64,000 nt of DNA, from NCBI GenBank assembly GCA_035943635.1, contig DASZBX010000032.1, positions 1 through 64,000 on the forward strand, read 5' to 3'. Both the position numbers and the translations under genes were made by a program. Source of the stretch: DASZBX01 sp035943635 (GTDB lineage: Bacteria > Actinomycetota > Actinomycetes > Streptomycetales > Catenulisporaceae). Shown here piece after piece: positions 16,892 to 28,622 of this stretch. The number at the start of each line of letters is the position of its first letter. Positions within the stretch are counted from its first letter, which is position 1. The notes beneath the pieces are model-generated. The model saw only the letters and a list, made by a program, of their open reading frames with translations. It ran no database searches and was not told where the DNA came from.

Positions 16892-19156
16892 ATGTCCGCC
16901 ATTGCACGATGGTGCTTCCAGCGCCGATACCTCGTGATGCTCATGTGGGTGGTCGGGCTGGTGGGCCTCGGTGCTGCGGGCAACGCCCTTGGTACCAACT
17001 ACTCCAACAGCTTCTCTCTTCCCGGCACCGAGTCGACGAAGGCGCTGACGCTGCTGCAGTCGCAGTTCGCCTCGCAGTCCGGCGACCAGGACACGGTCGT
17101 CTGGCACGTCAATCAGGGCAGCGTGCGCGACCCGCAGGTCCAGGACTCGATGACCTCGACCCTCGCCGCGATCGCCAAACTGCCCGAGGTCGCGGCCGTG
17201 CGCAGCCCGTACGACGCCCAGGGCGCGATCCAGATCAGCAAGGACGGCTCCACCGCCTACGCGCAGGTCAACTTCACCATGCAGGGCAACCTGCTGGACG
17301 CCTCGGACGTCACCAAGGTGATCACCACCGCGCAGGCCGCGGGCACCTCGAACCTCGAGGTCGAACTGACCGGCAACGCGATCGACCAGGTCGCCCAGGC
17401 CAAGCCGTCCGCGAGCGAGGGCCTGGGCATCCTGGCCGCCGGCGTAGTCCTGTTCATCGCGTTCGGCGCACTGTTCGCGATGTTGCTGCCGATCCTCACC
17501 GCCGTCTTCGGGCTCGGCGCCGGCATCCTCGCGGTCGACCTGCTCACCCACACGTTCTCCATCGCGCAGCTCGCCCCGACCTTGTCCGCCCTGATCGGCC
17601 TGGGCGTCGGGATCGACTACGCACTGTTCATCGTCACCCGGTACCGGCGCGGCCTGCAACGCGGACTCGAACCGATCGACTCGGTCGCCGTCGCGCTCAA
17701 CACCTCCGGCCGCGCGGTCCTGTTCGCGGGCGGCACAGTGTGCATCGCCCTGCTCGGGATGCTCGTGCTCGGCGTCTCCTTCCTCAACGGCGTCGCCATC
17801 GCCGCCGCGCTGACCGTGCTGTTCACGGTCCTGTCCGCGATCACCCTGCTGCCCGCGATGCTCGGCGTGCTCGGCGTGCGGGTGCTCTCCCGGCGGCAGC
17901 GGCGCAAGCTGGCCGAACGCGGGCCGGAACCGGCCGACATCGGCGGCTTCTGGGCCCGCTGGGCCGGGTTCGTCCAGCGCCGGCCGAAGATCCTGGCCGT
18001 CGCGGCGCTCGCGGTGCTGGTCGTCCTGGCCATCCCGGTCGGGGCGCTGCGCCTGGGCCACGCCGACGACGGCAACGCGCCCACCTCCTCGACCAGCCGC
18101 AAGGCCTACGACCTGCTCGCCGACGGCTTCGGCCCCGGCTTCAACGGCCCGCTGGAACTGGTGGTCCAGTTCGGCGCCCCGACCGACGCCGCGCACCTGC
18201 CGGCCCTGGTCAGCGCGTTGCGCAGCACGCCGGACGTGGCCGCGGTGCAGTCCGCGCCGGTCAAGGCGGGCGCGACGCTCGGCATCATCGAGGTCTACCC
18301 GTCCTCCGCCCCGGACGCCGTGGCGACCACGGACCTGATCTCCGACCTGCGCACGAACGTGATCCCGCAGGCACGCGCCGGAACCTCGGAGACCGTGTAC
18401 GTCACCGGCGCCACGGCCATCTTCTACGACTTCGCCAACGTGCTCGACGCCAAGCTGCCGCTGTTCATCGGCGTGATCATCGGCCTCGGATTCCTGTTGC
18501 TGCTGCTGGCTTTCCGCAGCATCGGGGTGCCCATGATGGCGGCGGTGATGAACCTGCTCGGCGCGGCCGCGTCGTTCGGCGTGCTGACCGCGGTGTTCCA
18601 GTGGGGCTGGGGCCTGAACGCGCTCGGACTCGGGACCTCCGCGCCGATCGAGGCGTTCCTGCCGGTGATGATGCTCTCCATCCTGTTCGGGCTGTCGATG
18701 GACTACCAGGTGTTCCTGGTCTCCCGCATGCACGAGGAGTGGGTGCACACCGGTGACAACAAGCGCGCGGTGCGGATCGGGCAGGCGGAGACCGGCCGGG
18801 TGATCACCGCGGCGGCGACCATCATGATCTGCGTGTTCCTGGCCTTCGTGTTCGGCGGGCAGCGGGTCATCGCCGAGTTCGGGATCGGGTTGGCGTCGGC
18901 GGTCGCGATCGACGCGTTCCTGATCCGCACGATCCTGGTCCCGGCCTCGATGCAGCTGCTCGGACGGGCCAACTGGTGGCTGCCGGGCTGGCTCGACCGG
19001 GTGCTGCCGCACCTGTCCGTGGACCCGGCCGACGACCCGGCCGAGCCGGGCGCCGCGGGCAGCGCCGCCGAGCCGATCAGCCCGGTCGGGCTGCCCGACC
19101 CGGACGAAGACGACCTGACCCAGGCGCCCCCGGCGGTCGGATCAGGCAGCAGGTAA
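16892..19156 (+). CDS. MMPL family transporter
   Basis: The 754-residue protein belongs to the RND-like MMPL family: one N-terminal membrane segment, an extracytoplasmic domain (about residues 30-185), five membrane segments with GVGIDYALFIVTRYRRGL near 245, then the second half with FGLSMDYQVFLVSRMHEEW near 610. The paired D-Y motifs are the proton-relay region. Such proteins export lipids or hydrophobic metabolites. The C-terminal 60 residues are acidic and Pro-rich. TAAGGGG precedes the ATG. The divergent TetR regulator probably represses it. Confidence 0.92.
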   Translation: MSAIARWCFQRRYLVMLMWVVGLVGLGAAGNALGTNYSNSFSLPGTESTKALTLLQSQFASQSGDQDTVVWHVNQGSVRDPQVQDSMTSTLAAIAKLPEVAAVRSPYDAQGAIQISKDGSTAYAQVNFTMQGNLLDASDVTKVITTAQAAGTSNLEVELTGNAIDQVAQAKPSASEGLGILAAGVVLFIAFGALFAMLLPILTAVFGLGAGILAVDLLTHTFSIAQLAPTLSALIGLGVGIDYALFIVTRYRRGLQRGLEPIDSVAVALNTSGRAVLFAGGTVCIALLGMLVLGVSFLNGVAIAAALTVLFTVLSAITLLPAMLGVLGVRVLSRRQRRKLAERGPEPADIGGFWARWAGFVQRRPKILAVAALAVLVVLAIPVGALRLGHADDGNAPTSSTSRKAYDLLADGFGPGFNGPLELVVQFGAPTDAAHLPALVSALRSTPDVAAVQSAPVKAGATLGIIEVYPSSAPDAVATTDLISDLRTNVIPQARAGTSETVYVTGATAIFYDFANVLDAKLPLFIGVIIGLGFLLLLLAFRSIGVPMMAAVMNLLGAAASFGVLTAVFQWGWGLNALGLGTSAPIEAFLPVMMLSILFGLSMDYQVFLVSRMHEEWVHTGDNKRAVRIGQAETGRVITAAATIMICVFLAFVFGGQRVIAEFGIGLASAVAIDAFLIRTILVPASMQLLGRANWWLPGWLDRVLPHLSVDPADDPAEPGAAGSAAEPISPVGLPDPDEDDLTQAPPAVGSGSR

Positions 19157-19284
19157 GAGCCCCGAAGTACGAACCCACCAACACAGGAAGCCGACTGTCA
19201 CACCCCGCGCCGGACCGGACCGCCAGGACCGGTCCGGCGCGGAAGGCGGAGTCGTCCCCCGGCCGACCCGATATGGAGCACGTG

Positions 19285-19896
19285 ATGTCCATAGTCAAGA
19301 ACATCGAGCTACGGATGGCGATCGACCGCGCGCTCACCGGCGGGGGCGCGGCCGGCGAATGGCGCCTGGACCCGGCCGGGTCCGGGGTCTGGTTCCGGGC
19401 CAAGGTGTTCGGGGGGCTGCGGTCCGCCGGCGGGACCTTCCGCAGCGTGACCGGAGACGGCCGGGTCTCGGCCGAGGGCCTGATCAACGGGAAGGTCGTG
19501 ATCCGGACCGCGTCGGTGGCCACCGGGAACACGGCCTGGGACGCCCGGCTGCGTTCGCGCAGCCTGCTCGACGCCGAGCGCAACCCGGACCTGACGGTGA
19601 CCGTGACCAGCGCGGACCGGATCGGCAACGGCCGGCTGCTGCTGACCGCCGGGCTGACCGTGGCCGACCTGCTCGTGCCGCTGGTGATGGACGCCGAGGT
19701 GATCATGCTCGACGACACCGACGCCCAGCTGCGCGCGGACATCGTGCTCGCCCGGGCCGACCTGGGCCTGGGCCGGCGGCGGTTCGGCCTGATCGGCCGG
19801 AAGGTGCACGTGCACGTCAACGTCCACTTCACCCGCTCCGAGTCGGCCGGCGCCGGGTTCGGCGCGGCGGCCGCCAGCGGCGCGACGATCGGCTAG
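19285..19896 (+). CDS. YceI family protein
   Basis: The 203-residue protein matches the YceI lipocalin-like fold: GEWRLDPAGSGVWFRAKVFG, then FRSVTGDGRV, NTAWDARLRSRSLLDAERNPD and a final strand pair. The family binds isoprenoid-type lipids. No signal peptide is visible, so it should be cytoplasmic. I chose ATG 19285 because GGAG lies 6 nt upstream; ATG 19273 is also in frame. Its stop overlaps that of the convergent methyltransferase gene by 4 bp (CTAG). It follows the MMPL gene by 128 bp. Confidence 0.85.
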   Translation: MSIVKNIELRMAIDRALTGGGAAGEWRLDPAGSGVWFRAKVFGGLRSAGGTFRSVTGDGRVSAEGLINGKVVIRTASVATGNTAWDARLRSRSLLDAERNPDLTVTVTSADRIGNGRLLLTAGLTVADLLVPLVMDAEVIMLDDTDAQLRADIVLARADLGLGRRRFGLIGRKVHVHVNVHFTRSESAGAGFGAAAASGATIG

Positions 19897-20735
19897 GCCG
19901 CGGCGTCGGTCGGCGTGCGGCCCACGGCGGCCAGCATCGAGTAGCGGGTGACGTCGCCGCCCAGCGGCTCGGGCTGGGTCTCGTCGGGCGCGTCCGGACG
20001 CCAGTGGATCATGTCGACCAGGCCGGGTTCGATCAGGTCGTAGCCGTCCATCAGCTCGGCCAGCTGCGCGCGGCTGCGCAGGGTCAGCCCGTAGTCGGCC
20101 TTGGCGTAGATGCCGCGGGCGTTGCTGCTCTCGGTCGGGTTGTAGTCGCCGGTGCCGTGGCTGACGGCCAGGTACGAGCCCGGGGCGGTGGCGTCCCGGT
20201 AGGCGGCGATCATCTCGGCCGGGGAGTCCTCCTCGGAGACGAAGTGCAACACCGAGATCATCAGCACGGCCACCGGGCGGCTGAGATCGAGGAAGCCGTT
20301 CACCAGCGAGTTCTCCAGCAGGGCGGCCGGATCGCGCAGGTCGGCGTGGATCACCACGGCGTCCGAGGCGTCGGCCAGCAGGGTGGTGCTGTGCGCGACG
20401 GCGACCAGGTCGGAGTCGACGTACACGGTCCGGGAACCCGGGCGGTGGGTGCGGGCGACGTCGTGCACGCAGCCGCCGCTCGGGATCCCGGAGCCCAGGT
20501 CCAGGAACTGGTCGATCCCGGCCCGGCACAGCTCGGTCACCACGCGGTGCAGGTACGCCCGGTTGGCGCGGGCGATGTGGCCCAGATCCGGCCAGTTGCG
20601 CAGGCTCGCCTCGGCCAGTTCGCGGTCGGCGGCGAAGTTGTTGGAGCCGCCGAGGTAGTAGTCGTACATGCGCGCGGCGGAGGGGCGCTCCATGTCGATC
20701 TCGTCCGGAGCCCAGGTCGGGCGGTGATGCTGCAC
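19893..20735 (-). CDS. SAM-dependent methyltransferase, DUF574 type
   Basis: The 280-residue protein begins with the family hallmark RMYDYYLGGSNNFAADRE and has a SAM-binding motif FLDLGSGIP near residue 98, VYVDSDLVAVAHS, and VLHFVSEEDSP. Many actinomycetes carry dozens of such genes; substrates are mostly unknown. A GTG start at 20735 gives the conserved N-terminus. A close paralogue lies at 40396. It is convergent with the YceI gene. Confidence 0.9.
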   Translation of the reverse strand: MQHHRPTWAPDEIDMERPSAARMYDYYLGGSNNFAADRELAEASLRNWPDLGHIARANRAYLHRVVTELCRAGIDQFLDLGSGIPSGGCVHDVARTHRPGSRTVYVDSDLVAVAHSTTLLADASDAVVIHADLRDPAALLENSLVNGFLDLSRPVAVLMISVLHFVSEEDSPAEMIAAYRDATAPGSYLAVSHGTGDYNPTESSNARGIYAKADYGLTLRSRAQLAELMDGYDLIEPGLVDMIHWRPDAPDETQPEPLGGDVTRYSMLAAVGRTPTDAAA

Positions 20736-20859
20736 GGTGATGGCAATCCTCTTCGAAGCGGTGGCTCAGGGTGCACTCATGTCGATCATACGTCCACTGA
20801 GGCGCACTCTGTCCATGCTCTGCGAAGAATGCCGGCCGAGCGGCATCCGGCGGCTGCGG

Positions 20860-22431
20860 TCAGTGCTCGCAGAGGGAGAACTCGCGCTCGTAGACGTCTT
20901 CGTTCTGCTCGTCCACGACGTACTTGCGTTCCCGCATCAGCTGCTCGCGGTATTCCTTCGCCTGCTCCAGCGTCATGGTCGACGTCGGGGACCAGGGCTG
21001 CTGCGGAGGCACGTCGGAGGTCGAGGTGATCGTCACCGAGGGCTCGACCAGGAAGAACACCAGGACCTTGCGATGGCCCGGCCGGGCGGGTTCGGCGAGC
21101 CGGAACGGGTGGACGCGGTGCTGGAGGATGTTCGGGAACGCCAGGGCGCGCCCAGCCCGGGTCTCGACTGCGCCGAGCACCTGGTTGAGGGCGACATCGT
21201 CCACCAGGCCGTAGATGTCGCGGACGGCGTCGGGGTCGTTCTGTTCGTAGCCCGGAGATTCGACTGCAGCGCGGAACCCCAGCCGGCTCTCGGTGATGTT
21301 CTCACTGTCCCAGTAGTAGATGCCGGTCGAGACGATGCGCTCGTTCAGCATTCCCTCGACGTGCCAGGTGCCGCCGGCGTACTCGGGCTCGTCCGGGGTG
21401 AGGTGGATGGTGGCGAGCTTGACGATGACCTGGAGCCGGCGCCCGCGCAGGTCCACCCGGGCGGTGTCGTCCGGCGGCGCCGGCGGGGTGAAGGCCGGAG
21501 CGTCCGGGACGATCGGTGTGCGGGTGGACCGCCATTCCTCCATGGCTTGTTCCCAGACTTGGAACGCGTCGTCGGGGTAGTCGATCTCGGGGTTCCAGGG
21601 CCCGGGCGGTTCGCCTTCGTACCAGGAGGAATAGTCGGTCTCGATCCGCGGCGGGCGCGGATGGCGCAGATCTGTGAGGACATTCTCGAACAGCGGTCGC
21701 ATGCGCCCGAACACGGTCGGCAGGACGGCCGCGAACTCGCGATGGGCCTCGGGGTGGACGTTGTTGACGTACGAACGGAACACGGTGTCGCCGTCTTCGC
21801 CGATCTCGACATCGGTGGGCAGCCATTGGAAGGTGCTCGACCATGCGTAGTGCGGGTCTCGCCGGTTCGGGATCAGCCAGCCGCCGGTGTCCGGGCAGCT
21901 CACGTCGCGCACCAGGCAGAACAGTGAGGGATGGACCAGATCCAGGACCTGCCCGTCGGACCCCGGATGCCAGTCGAGCTCAGCCTCGGGGACCTCTTCC
22001 AGCACCCTTACCGCCTCGCGCAGCCTGGATCTGAGCTCGTCGTCGATCAGCGAGTCCGACTGCCACACCCCGTCGACGCCGGAGACCTCGATGCCGGTCC
22101 GCTCGTCCCGCAGCCCGGCGTAGTACGCCAGTTCTGCCAGCACGTAACGGATCTGAGCTTGCGTCATGCCCTGATCGGCGGCCTCCCGCGTCCACCTGGC
22201 GACGATCTCGGGGTCGTTCACCTTGACCCGCCACTCGGGCTTGGCCCGGATGAGCGCGCTCATCCGCATCATCGCGAGTTCTCGCAGCGTCCTGATCTCT
22301 GCGGCCGGCAATCGGTGGCTTTGGGCGAAGGGCAGCGGAAAAGCGGCTGTCTCGGTCAACTCTACGGGCCCCCATGATCCATGTGGTGGCGCGCCGAGCC
22401 CTCTCGGCGCGCCGGACGACCCGACCGACAC
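20860..22431 (-). CDS. DUF4246 protein, predicted Fe(II)/2-oxoglutarate-type oxygenase
   Basis: The 523-residue product fits DUF4246: FPLPFAQSHR near residue 31, YVLAELAYYAG, DLVHPSLFCLVRDVS, FQWLPTDV, and the C-terminal GGTWHVEGMLNERIVSTGIY with NILQHRVHPF. The H-x-E and distal H suggest a double-stranded beta-helix metal site, an inference from motif shape. GGAGGAAGG 9 nt before GTG 22431 supports the start. It follows the glgX gene by 48 nt on the same strand, so the two may be cotranscribed. No function is established. Confidence 0.8.
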   Translation of the reverse strand: MSVGSSGAPRGLGAPPHGSWGPVELTETAAFPLPFAQSHRLPAAEIRTLRELAMMRMSALIRAKPEWRVKVNDPEIVARWTREAADQGMTQAQIRYVLAELAYYAGLRDERTGIEVSGVDGVWQSDSLIDDELRSRLREAVRVLEEVPEAELDWHPGSDGQVLDLVHPSLFCLVRDVSCPDTGGWLIPNRRDPHYAWSSTFQWLPTDVEIGEDGDTVFRSYVNNVHPEAHREFAAVLPTVFGRMRPLFENVLTDLRHPRPPRIETDYSSWYEGEPPGPWNPEIDYPDDAFQVWEQAMEEWRSTRTPIVPDAPAFTPPAPPDDTARVDLRGRRLQVIVKLATIHLTPDEPEYAGGTWHVEGMLNERIVSTGIYYWDSENITESRLGFRAAVESPGYEQNDPDAVRDIYGLVDDVALNQVLGAVETRAGRALAFPNILQHRVHPFRLAEPARPGHRKVLVFFLVEPSVTITSTSDVPPQQPWSPTSTMTLEQAKEYREQLMRERKYVVDEQNEDVYEREFSLCEH

Positions 22432-22479
22432 TAGCCCCTTCCTCCGACAGAAGGCCCGGGCCGATCAAGGGGCGAACTC

Positions 22480-24585
<2,106 letters not shown>

Positions 24586-24792
24586 TTTTCGACCATAACA
24601 GCGCCCCGGCGGCGGCGCCGGTCGTGATCCGGCCCGGTGATCCGCCCGGTGATCCGGCGCGGCCGCCGCGCCCTCGCGCGGCCGCGGGCCCGGGCTGGAA
24701 AAATAATCGAGATCCGTCCGGCCGAAGGTGTCCATCCGGCCGATCCCGTTCGTCGTTGGAGAGTGTGGACCCCCACGAGATTGGAGAAGATC

Positions 24793-25302
24793 ATGGACGA
24801 CCTGGTCACCGGCGTGACGACCGCCGTGCAGCTGACTGTGGATCTACCCCCGGACCAGGTCTGGGACCTGGTCACCGACGTCACCCGGATCGGTGAGTGG
24901 AGTCCGGAGGTCGCTGGCGGCGCCTGGGTGCACCGGGCCGGCCTGGTCCCGCAGGCCGGTGACGGCTTCCAGGGGCACAACAGGTTCCCCAACGGACTCA
25001 CCGCGACGGTCGACTGCCTGGTGACCCAGGCGGACAGGCCGGCCCTCTTCGAATGGGTGGTGCTCGACGACGCGAACGACCCCGACCGTCCCGGCTCGAT
25101 CTGGCGCTACGATCTGCGGGCAGACGGCGCCGGGACCGCGGTGAACCACACCTTCACCCACGGATCCGGCGACTCCGGGCTCCGGTCCGGGGTCGAAGAC
25201 AACCCCGACCTCGCCGACGACGTGATCGCCGAACGGCTGGCCACCCTGCACCGCAACATGACCCAGACCCTGCGCGCGATGACCGGAGGAACAGACCGAT
25301 GA
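24793..25302 (+). CDS. SRPBCC family protein
   Basis: The 169-residue protein has the START-like pattern TAVQLTVDLPPDQVWDLVTD, RIGEWSPEV, a central GFQGHNRFPNG and a C-terminal helix LATLHRNMTQTLRAM. The family binds hydrophobic ligands or acts as a polyketide cyclase. GGAGAAG lies before the ATG. Its stop overlaps the start of the DGPF gene (ATGA), which in turn overlaps the sigma factor gene, so all three form a translationally coupled operon. Confidence 0.85.
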   Translation: MDDLVTGVTTAVQLTVDLPPDQVWDLVTDVTRIGEWSPEVAGGAWVHRAGLVPQAGDGFQGHNRFPNGLTATVDCLVTQADRPALFEWVVLDDANDPDRPGSIWRYDLRADGAGTAVNHTFTHGSGDSGLRSGVEDNPDLADDVIAERLATLHRNMTQTLRAMTGGTDR

Positions 25303-25646
25303 AATTCATGTTGTTCGTCTGCGTGGACCGAGACTCCTACGACCGGGAGACCGACGAGGAGCGCACCGACCCGGACAAGCGCGAACCGATGCCCTGGGTC
25401 GACGAACTGGATGCGGCCGGGATCCGCCTGGACGGCGACGAACTGCGCCCGTTCTACGACGCCACGACCGTGCGGGTACGCGACGGTGAGGTGCTGCTCG
25501 GCGACGGGCCGTTCGCCGAGACCAAGGAAGTCATCGCCGGCTACGACATCATCGAGTGTGCGGACCTGGACGAGGCGGTGGCCATCGCGGCCAGGCACCC
25601 GGTGTCCCAGTTCGGCGTGATCGAGGTGCGGCCGTACCGGGGGTGA
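25299..25646 (+). CDS. DGPF / YCII-related domain protein
   Basis: The 115-residue protein carries the signature GDGPFAETKEVIAGYDII and HPVSQFGVIEVRP of the YCII-related family. Genes of this type are the conserved partners of ECF42 sigma factors; how they act is not settled. It begins within the stop of the SRPBCC gene and ends within the GTG of the sigma gene (GTGA). Confidence 0.9.
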   Translation: MKFMLFVCVDRDSYDRETDEERTDPDKREPMPWVDELDAAGIRLDGDELRPFYDATTVRVRDGEVLLGDGPFAETKEVIAGYDIIECADLDEAVAIAARHPVSQFGVIEVRPYRG

Positions 25647-26998
25647 GCGTCGAGCAGGCGGTGGCCGACACCTTCCGGTCCGAATGGGGCCGGGTGGTGG
25701 CCACCCTGATCCGGGTCTGCGGCGACTGGGACCTGGCCGAGGAGTGCGCGCAGGACGCGTTCGCCCAGGCCATGGTCTCCTGGCCCGGCTCCGGGGTGCC
25801 GGACCGGCCGGGCGCGTGGATCGTGGCCACGGCGCGCAACCGGGCCGTGGACCGGCTGCGCCGGCGCAGCGTAGAGGCGGCGAAGTTGCGCCGCTTCGCT
25901 GCGGACCTGGCCGGCGCGGGCGGCCGGGCCGGCGGGCCGACCGGGGGGCCCGCCGACCCGGCCGCCGATCCGGCGCACGTGGTCGAGGCCGCCGCCGAAC
26001 CGGACCCGGCCGAGGCCAGCGGCATCGCCGACGACCGGCTCCGGCTGATCTTCACCTGCTGCCACCCGGCCCTCGCGCTCGAGGCCCGGGTGGCGCTGAC
26101 CCTGCGCACCCTGGCCGGGCTGACCACCGCGCAGATCGCCCGGGCCTGCCTGGTCTCCGAAGCGACCATGGCCAAACGCCTGGTCCGGGCGAAGGCGAAG
26201 ATCCGGCACGCCGGGATCCCGTACCGGGTCCCGCCGGCCGACCTGTTGCCCCAGCGCCTGCCGGGCGTGCTGGCCGTGCTGTATTTGCTGTTCAACGAGG
26301 GATACGCCGCGGCCGGCGGCGCGGATCTGCTGCGCCCGGACCTGTCCGCGGAGGCGATCCGGCTCGGTCGGCTGCTCGCCGAGCTGCTGCCGCGCCAGCC
26401 CGAGACGCTCGGCCTGTACGCGCTGATGCTGCTGCACGACGCCCGCCGCGAGGCCCGGGTGGACCAGGACGGGCGGCTGGTCACCCTGGCAGATCAGGAT
26501 CGGTCCTGCTGGGACGGCAAGCAGATCGCGCAGGGCGTGGCCGCGCTGGAGGCGGCGCTGGACTTCGGCGAGGTCGGGCCGTACCAGGTGCAGGCGATGA
26601 TCGCGGCGTACCACGCGACCGCGGCCAGCGCGCAGGAGACCGACTGGGCCGCGATCGCGCACCTGTACCGGCGGCTGGCCGAGCTGGTGCCGTCCGCGGT
26701 GGTCACGCTGAACCGGGCGGTCGCGCTCGGCATGGCCGAGGGCCCGGCGGCCGGGCTCGCCCTGGCCGACGAACTGGCCGCGAGTGGGAGCCTGGCCGAC
26801 TACCACCTGCTACCGGCCGTGCGGGCGGATCTGCTGCGCCGGCTGGGCCGGTTGGCCGAGGCTGCGCAGGCGTATCGGCAGGCGGCCGCGCTGGCCTCGA
26901 CGGATGCGGAACGGGAGTACCTCCACGGGCGGCTTGCGGAGATTTCGGCCGACGGCGCGGGCGCGGCCGAGCCGGTCACGCCACCCGGAGACGGCTAG
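25643..26998 (+). CDS. ECF42-type RNA polymerase sigma factor with long C-terminal extension
   Basis: The 451-residue protein has sigma region 2 at residues 1-75 (WDLAEECAQDAFAQAM, RPGAWIVATARNRAVDRLRR), region 4 at about 135-190 (TLRTLAGLTTAQIARACLVS), and a 250-residue C-terminal domain with LYLLFNEGY, LLHDARREAR and repeated helical hairpins that resemble TPR units. This architecture and the adjacent DGPF gene define the ECF42 group. No anti-sigma factor is seen, as usual in this group, and the C-terminal extension is thought to control activity. A strong hairpin follows the stop. Confidence 0.9.
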   Translation: MSVEQAVADTFRSEWGRVVATLIRVCGDWDLAEECAQDAFAQAMVSWPGSGVPDRPGAWIVATARNRAVDRLRRRSVEAAKLRRFAADLAGAGGRAGGPTGGPADPAADPAHVVEAAAEPDPAEASGIADDRLRLIFTCCHPALALEARVALTLRTLAGLTTAQIARACLVSEATMAKRLVRAKAKIRHAGIPYRVPPADLLPQRLPGVLAVLYLLFNEGYAAAGGADLLRPDLSAEAIRLGRLLAELLPRQPETLGLYALMLLHDARREARVDQDGRLVTLADQDRSCWDGKQIAQGVAALEAALDFGEVGPYQVQAMIAAYHATAASAQETDWAAIAHLYRRLAELVPSAVVTLNRAVALGMAEGPAAGLALADELAASGSLADYHLLPAVRADLLRRLGRLAEAAQAYRQAAALASTDAEREYLHGRLAEISADGAGAAEPVTPPGDG

Positions 26999-27000
26999 CA

Positions 27001-27037
27001 CCCCGGCCCTTCGCGGTGCGGATGCGAAGGGCCGGGG
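27001..27037 (+). terminator. strong hairpin after the sigma factor operon
   Basis: A perfect 14-bp stem (27001-27014 with 27024-27037; core CCGGCCCTTCGC) encloses a 9-nt loop and begins 2 nt after the sigma factor stop codon. No T tract follows. The rest of 26999-27310 holds only a short coding remnant. Confidence 0.75.
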
Positions 27038-27102
27038 CGAGGTGGTCCGGCCCGCCGGCTCAGGGCGTCAGCAGGCCGGACCCGTCTTCGTCTATGGCCT
27101 GC

Positions 27103-27195
27103 TCAGCTGACGGACCACAGCTGGTTGTCGCTGGTCGAGCGGATCTTCTGGTAGACCGCCTTCCAGTCGTTCTCGAACGAGGTCAGCTGCCTGGC
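27103..27195 (-). pseudogene. C-terminal coding remnant, family unknown
   Basis: The minus frame ending at TGA 27103-27105 reads QLTSFENDWKAVYQKIRSTS and then DNQLWSVS. Its codons are fully GC3-biased, unlike random sequence, so it is probably the tail of a lost gene. Codons above about 27195 on this frame are no longer convincing. I cannot assign the family. Confidence 0.3.
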
Positions 27196-27310
27196 CGGCT
27201 TCCGTGACCTGAGCAGCGTAGGCGCAGTGGTGCGGATGCCTGCATGGGCGGAGGGTTGGTGTGGGCCGTACCTTGACGACGGTCCCCGTCCCGCTGAAAA
27301 GGGCCCCATC

Positions 27311-28435
27311 ATGAGCGCATCGCGATCGGCAGCCGCGTCATCGTCGGCGTCACTGCTGTCGGCGCGCTCCGCGGCCAAGGCCGGGCCTGCATCGATGTCC
27401 GCGCCCGCTGTTCCCGGGATCGCCGAGGCCAACCGGGCCGTGCGGCACGATTCGCCGTTCGACGATGCCCGTGACCTGGACGACGAGCGCCGCGGCTATC
27501 TCGGCACCGCGTCGGAGGGCGAGATCCGGGCCGCGGACGGCCGGGTGGTGTGGGACCTGGGCGCGTACGCCTTCCTCGGCGAGGAATGCCCGGACACCGT
27601 CAACCCGAGCCTGACCGGCCTGGAGATTGCCGAGCGGATGCAGCTTCCCCCGGCGCTGGAGAAGGCGTGGCACACGCGCGGGTACTACGGCTCCGTCAGT
27701 CACAACACCAAGGCCGTCTACCAGCGGTACATGGGCTGGTTCGACGGGAACCCGGCGCACTTGTGGGAGCACCCGCCGACCGAGGCCGCCGCGCGGTATG
27801 TTGAATTCATGGGTGGTGCCGAGGAGGTACTGCGCCACGCGCGGGAGTCTTACCAGCAGGGCGATTTCCGGTGGGTCGCGCAGGTCGTCAACCATGTCGT
27901 CTTCGCCGACCCGGACAATGCCGCTGCTCGCAGCCTGCAGGCCGACGCGCTGGAGCAACTCGGCTACGGCAGCGAGAACGGCACGTGGCGCAACTTCTTC
28001 CTGACCGGCGCGCTCGAACTGCGGCACGGGTCTGCCGGCACGCCGACCACCGTGGACGCACCCGATCTGCTCGGCGCGCTGACCCTGGACCAGCTTTTCG
28101 ACTCCCTCGCGATCCGGGTCGACGGGCCGGGCTGTTGGGGTGCGGACATCACCGTCCGGCTGCATATCGGTGATGAACGCGACCCGAGCACCCTGCGTTT
28201 GCGCAACGGAGTGCTCACGCATGTGGTCGGGTTGGGGCCGGCTGCGGCGGAGGCGGATGTGGAGATCACTGTCGATGATGAGGCGGCGCTGCGTGCGTTG
28301 CTCCTTGGCGGGGTGGACCTCGCGGATGTGGCTCACCAGGGCCGCGCGAAGGTGTCCGGTGATCCGGGCAGGCTGGCTGAGTTGGTCGGGTACCTGACGG
28401 CGCCGGACCCCGATTTTGCGATCGTGACGCCGTGA
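27311..28435 (+). pseudogene. linear alkylsulfatase lacking its metallo-beta-lactamase domain
   Basis: The 374-residue frame is open but joins two distant parts of a type III alkylsulfatase (SdsA1/BDS1 family, about 620-660 aa). Residues 40-100 match the N-terminal segment (DGRVVWDLGAYAFLG, CPDTVNPSL); at about 27615 this runs straight into TGLEIAERMQLPPALEKAWH and the dimerisation and SCP2-like C-terminal domains (YYGSVSHNTKAVYQRYMGWF onward). The intervening zinc-binding H-x-H-x-D-H domain is gone. The deletion is in frame, so a stable protein may be made, but it cannot hydrolyse sulfate esters. It has its own ATG start. Confidence 0.8.
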
Positions 28436-28525
28436 GACGCGGGGGATCGCCGTGATCCGGGCGGCGGATCTGGGCGACGGATCGCCGAGCTCCGGGCGGC
28501 TGGCCGTTGCTGACGGAACGAAACG

Positions 28526-28564
28526 TTGACAGTTCCGCAGATCTGCAATAGACATCAGATGTTT
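28526..28564 (+). promoter_or_regulatory. promoter and GntR box 1, before the lactonase gene
   Basis: TTGACA (28526-28531) is followed at 17 bp by TAGACA. AGACATCAGATGTTT (28550-28564) overlaps the -10 region and contains the 11-bp palindrome ACATCAGATGT. The same box occurs twice in the GntR/dehydratase divergent region at 31414 and 31488. Confidence 0.7.
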
Positions 28565-28622
28565 CTCGGTGGTTCGGCGCGTGCAGCCGAACCCGCCGCC
28601 GGATCCGACGGAAGGGGTCAGC

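Noticed and set aside
16880..19012. 710-codon minus-strand frame opposite the MMPL gene
   Set aside because: It is rich in His, Asp, Gln and Arg with no domain-like pattern; it mirrors MMPL codon bias.
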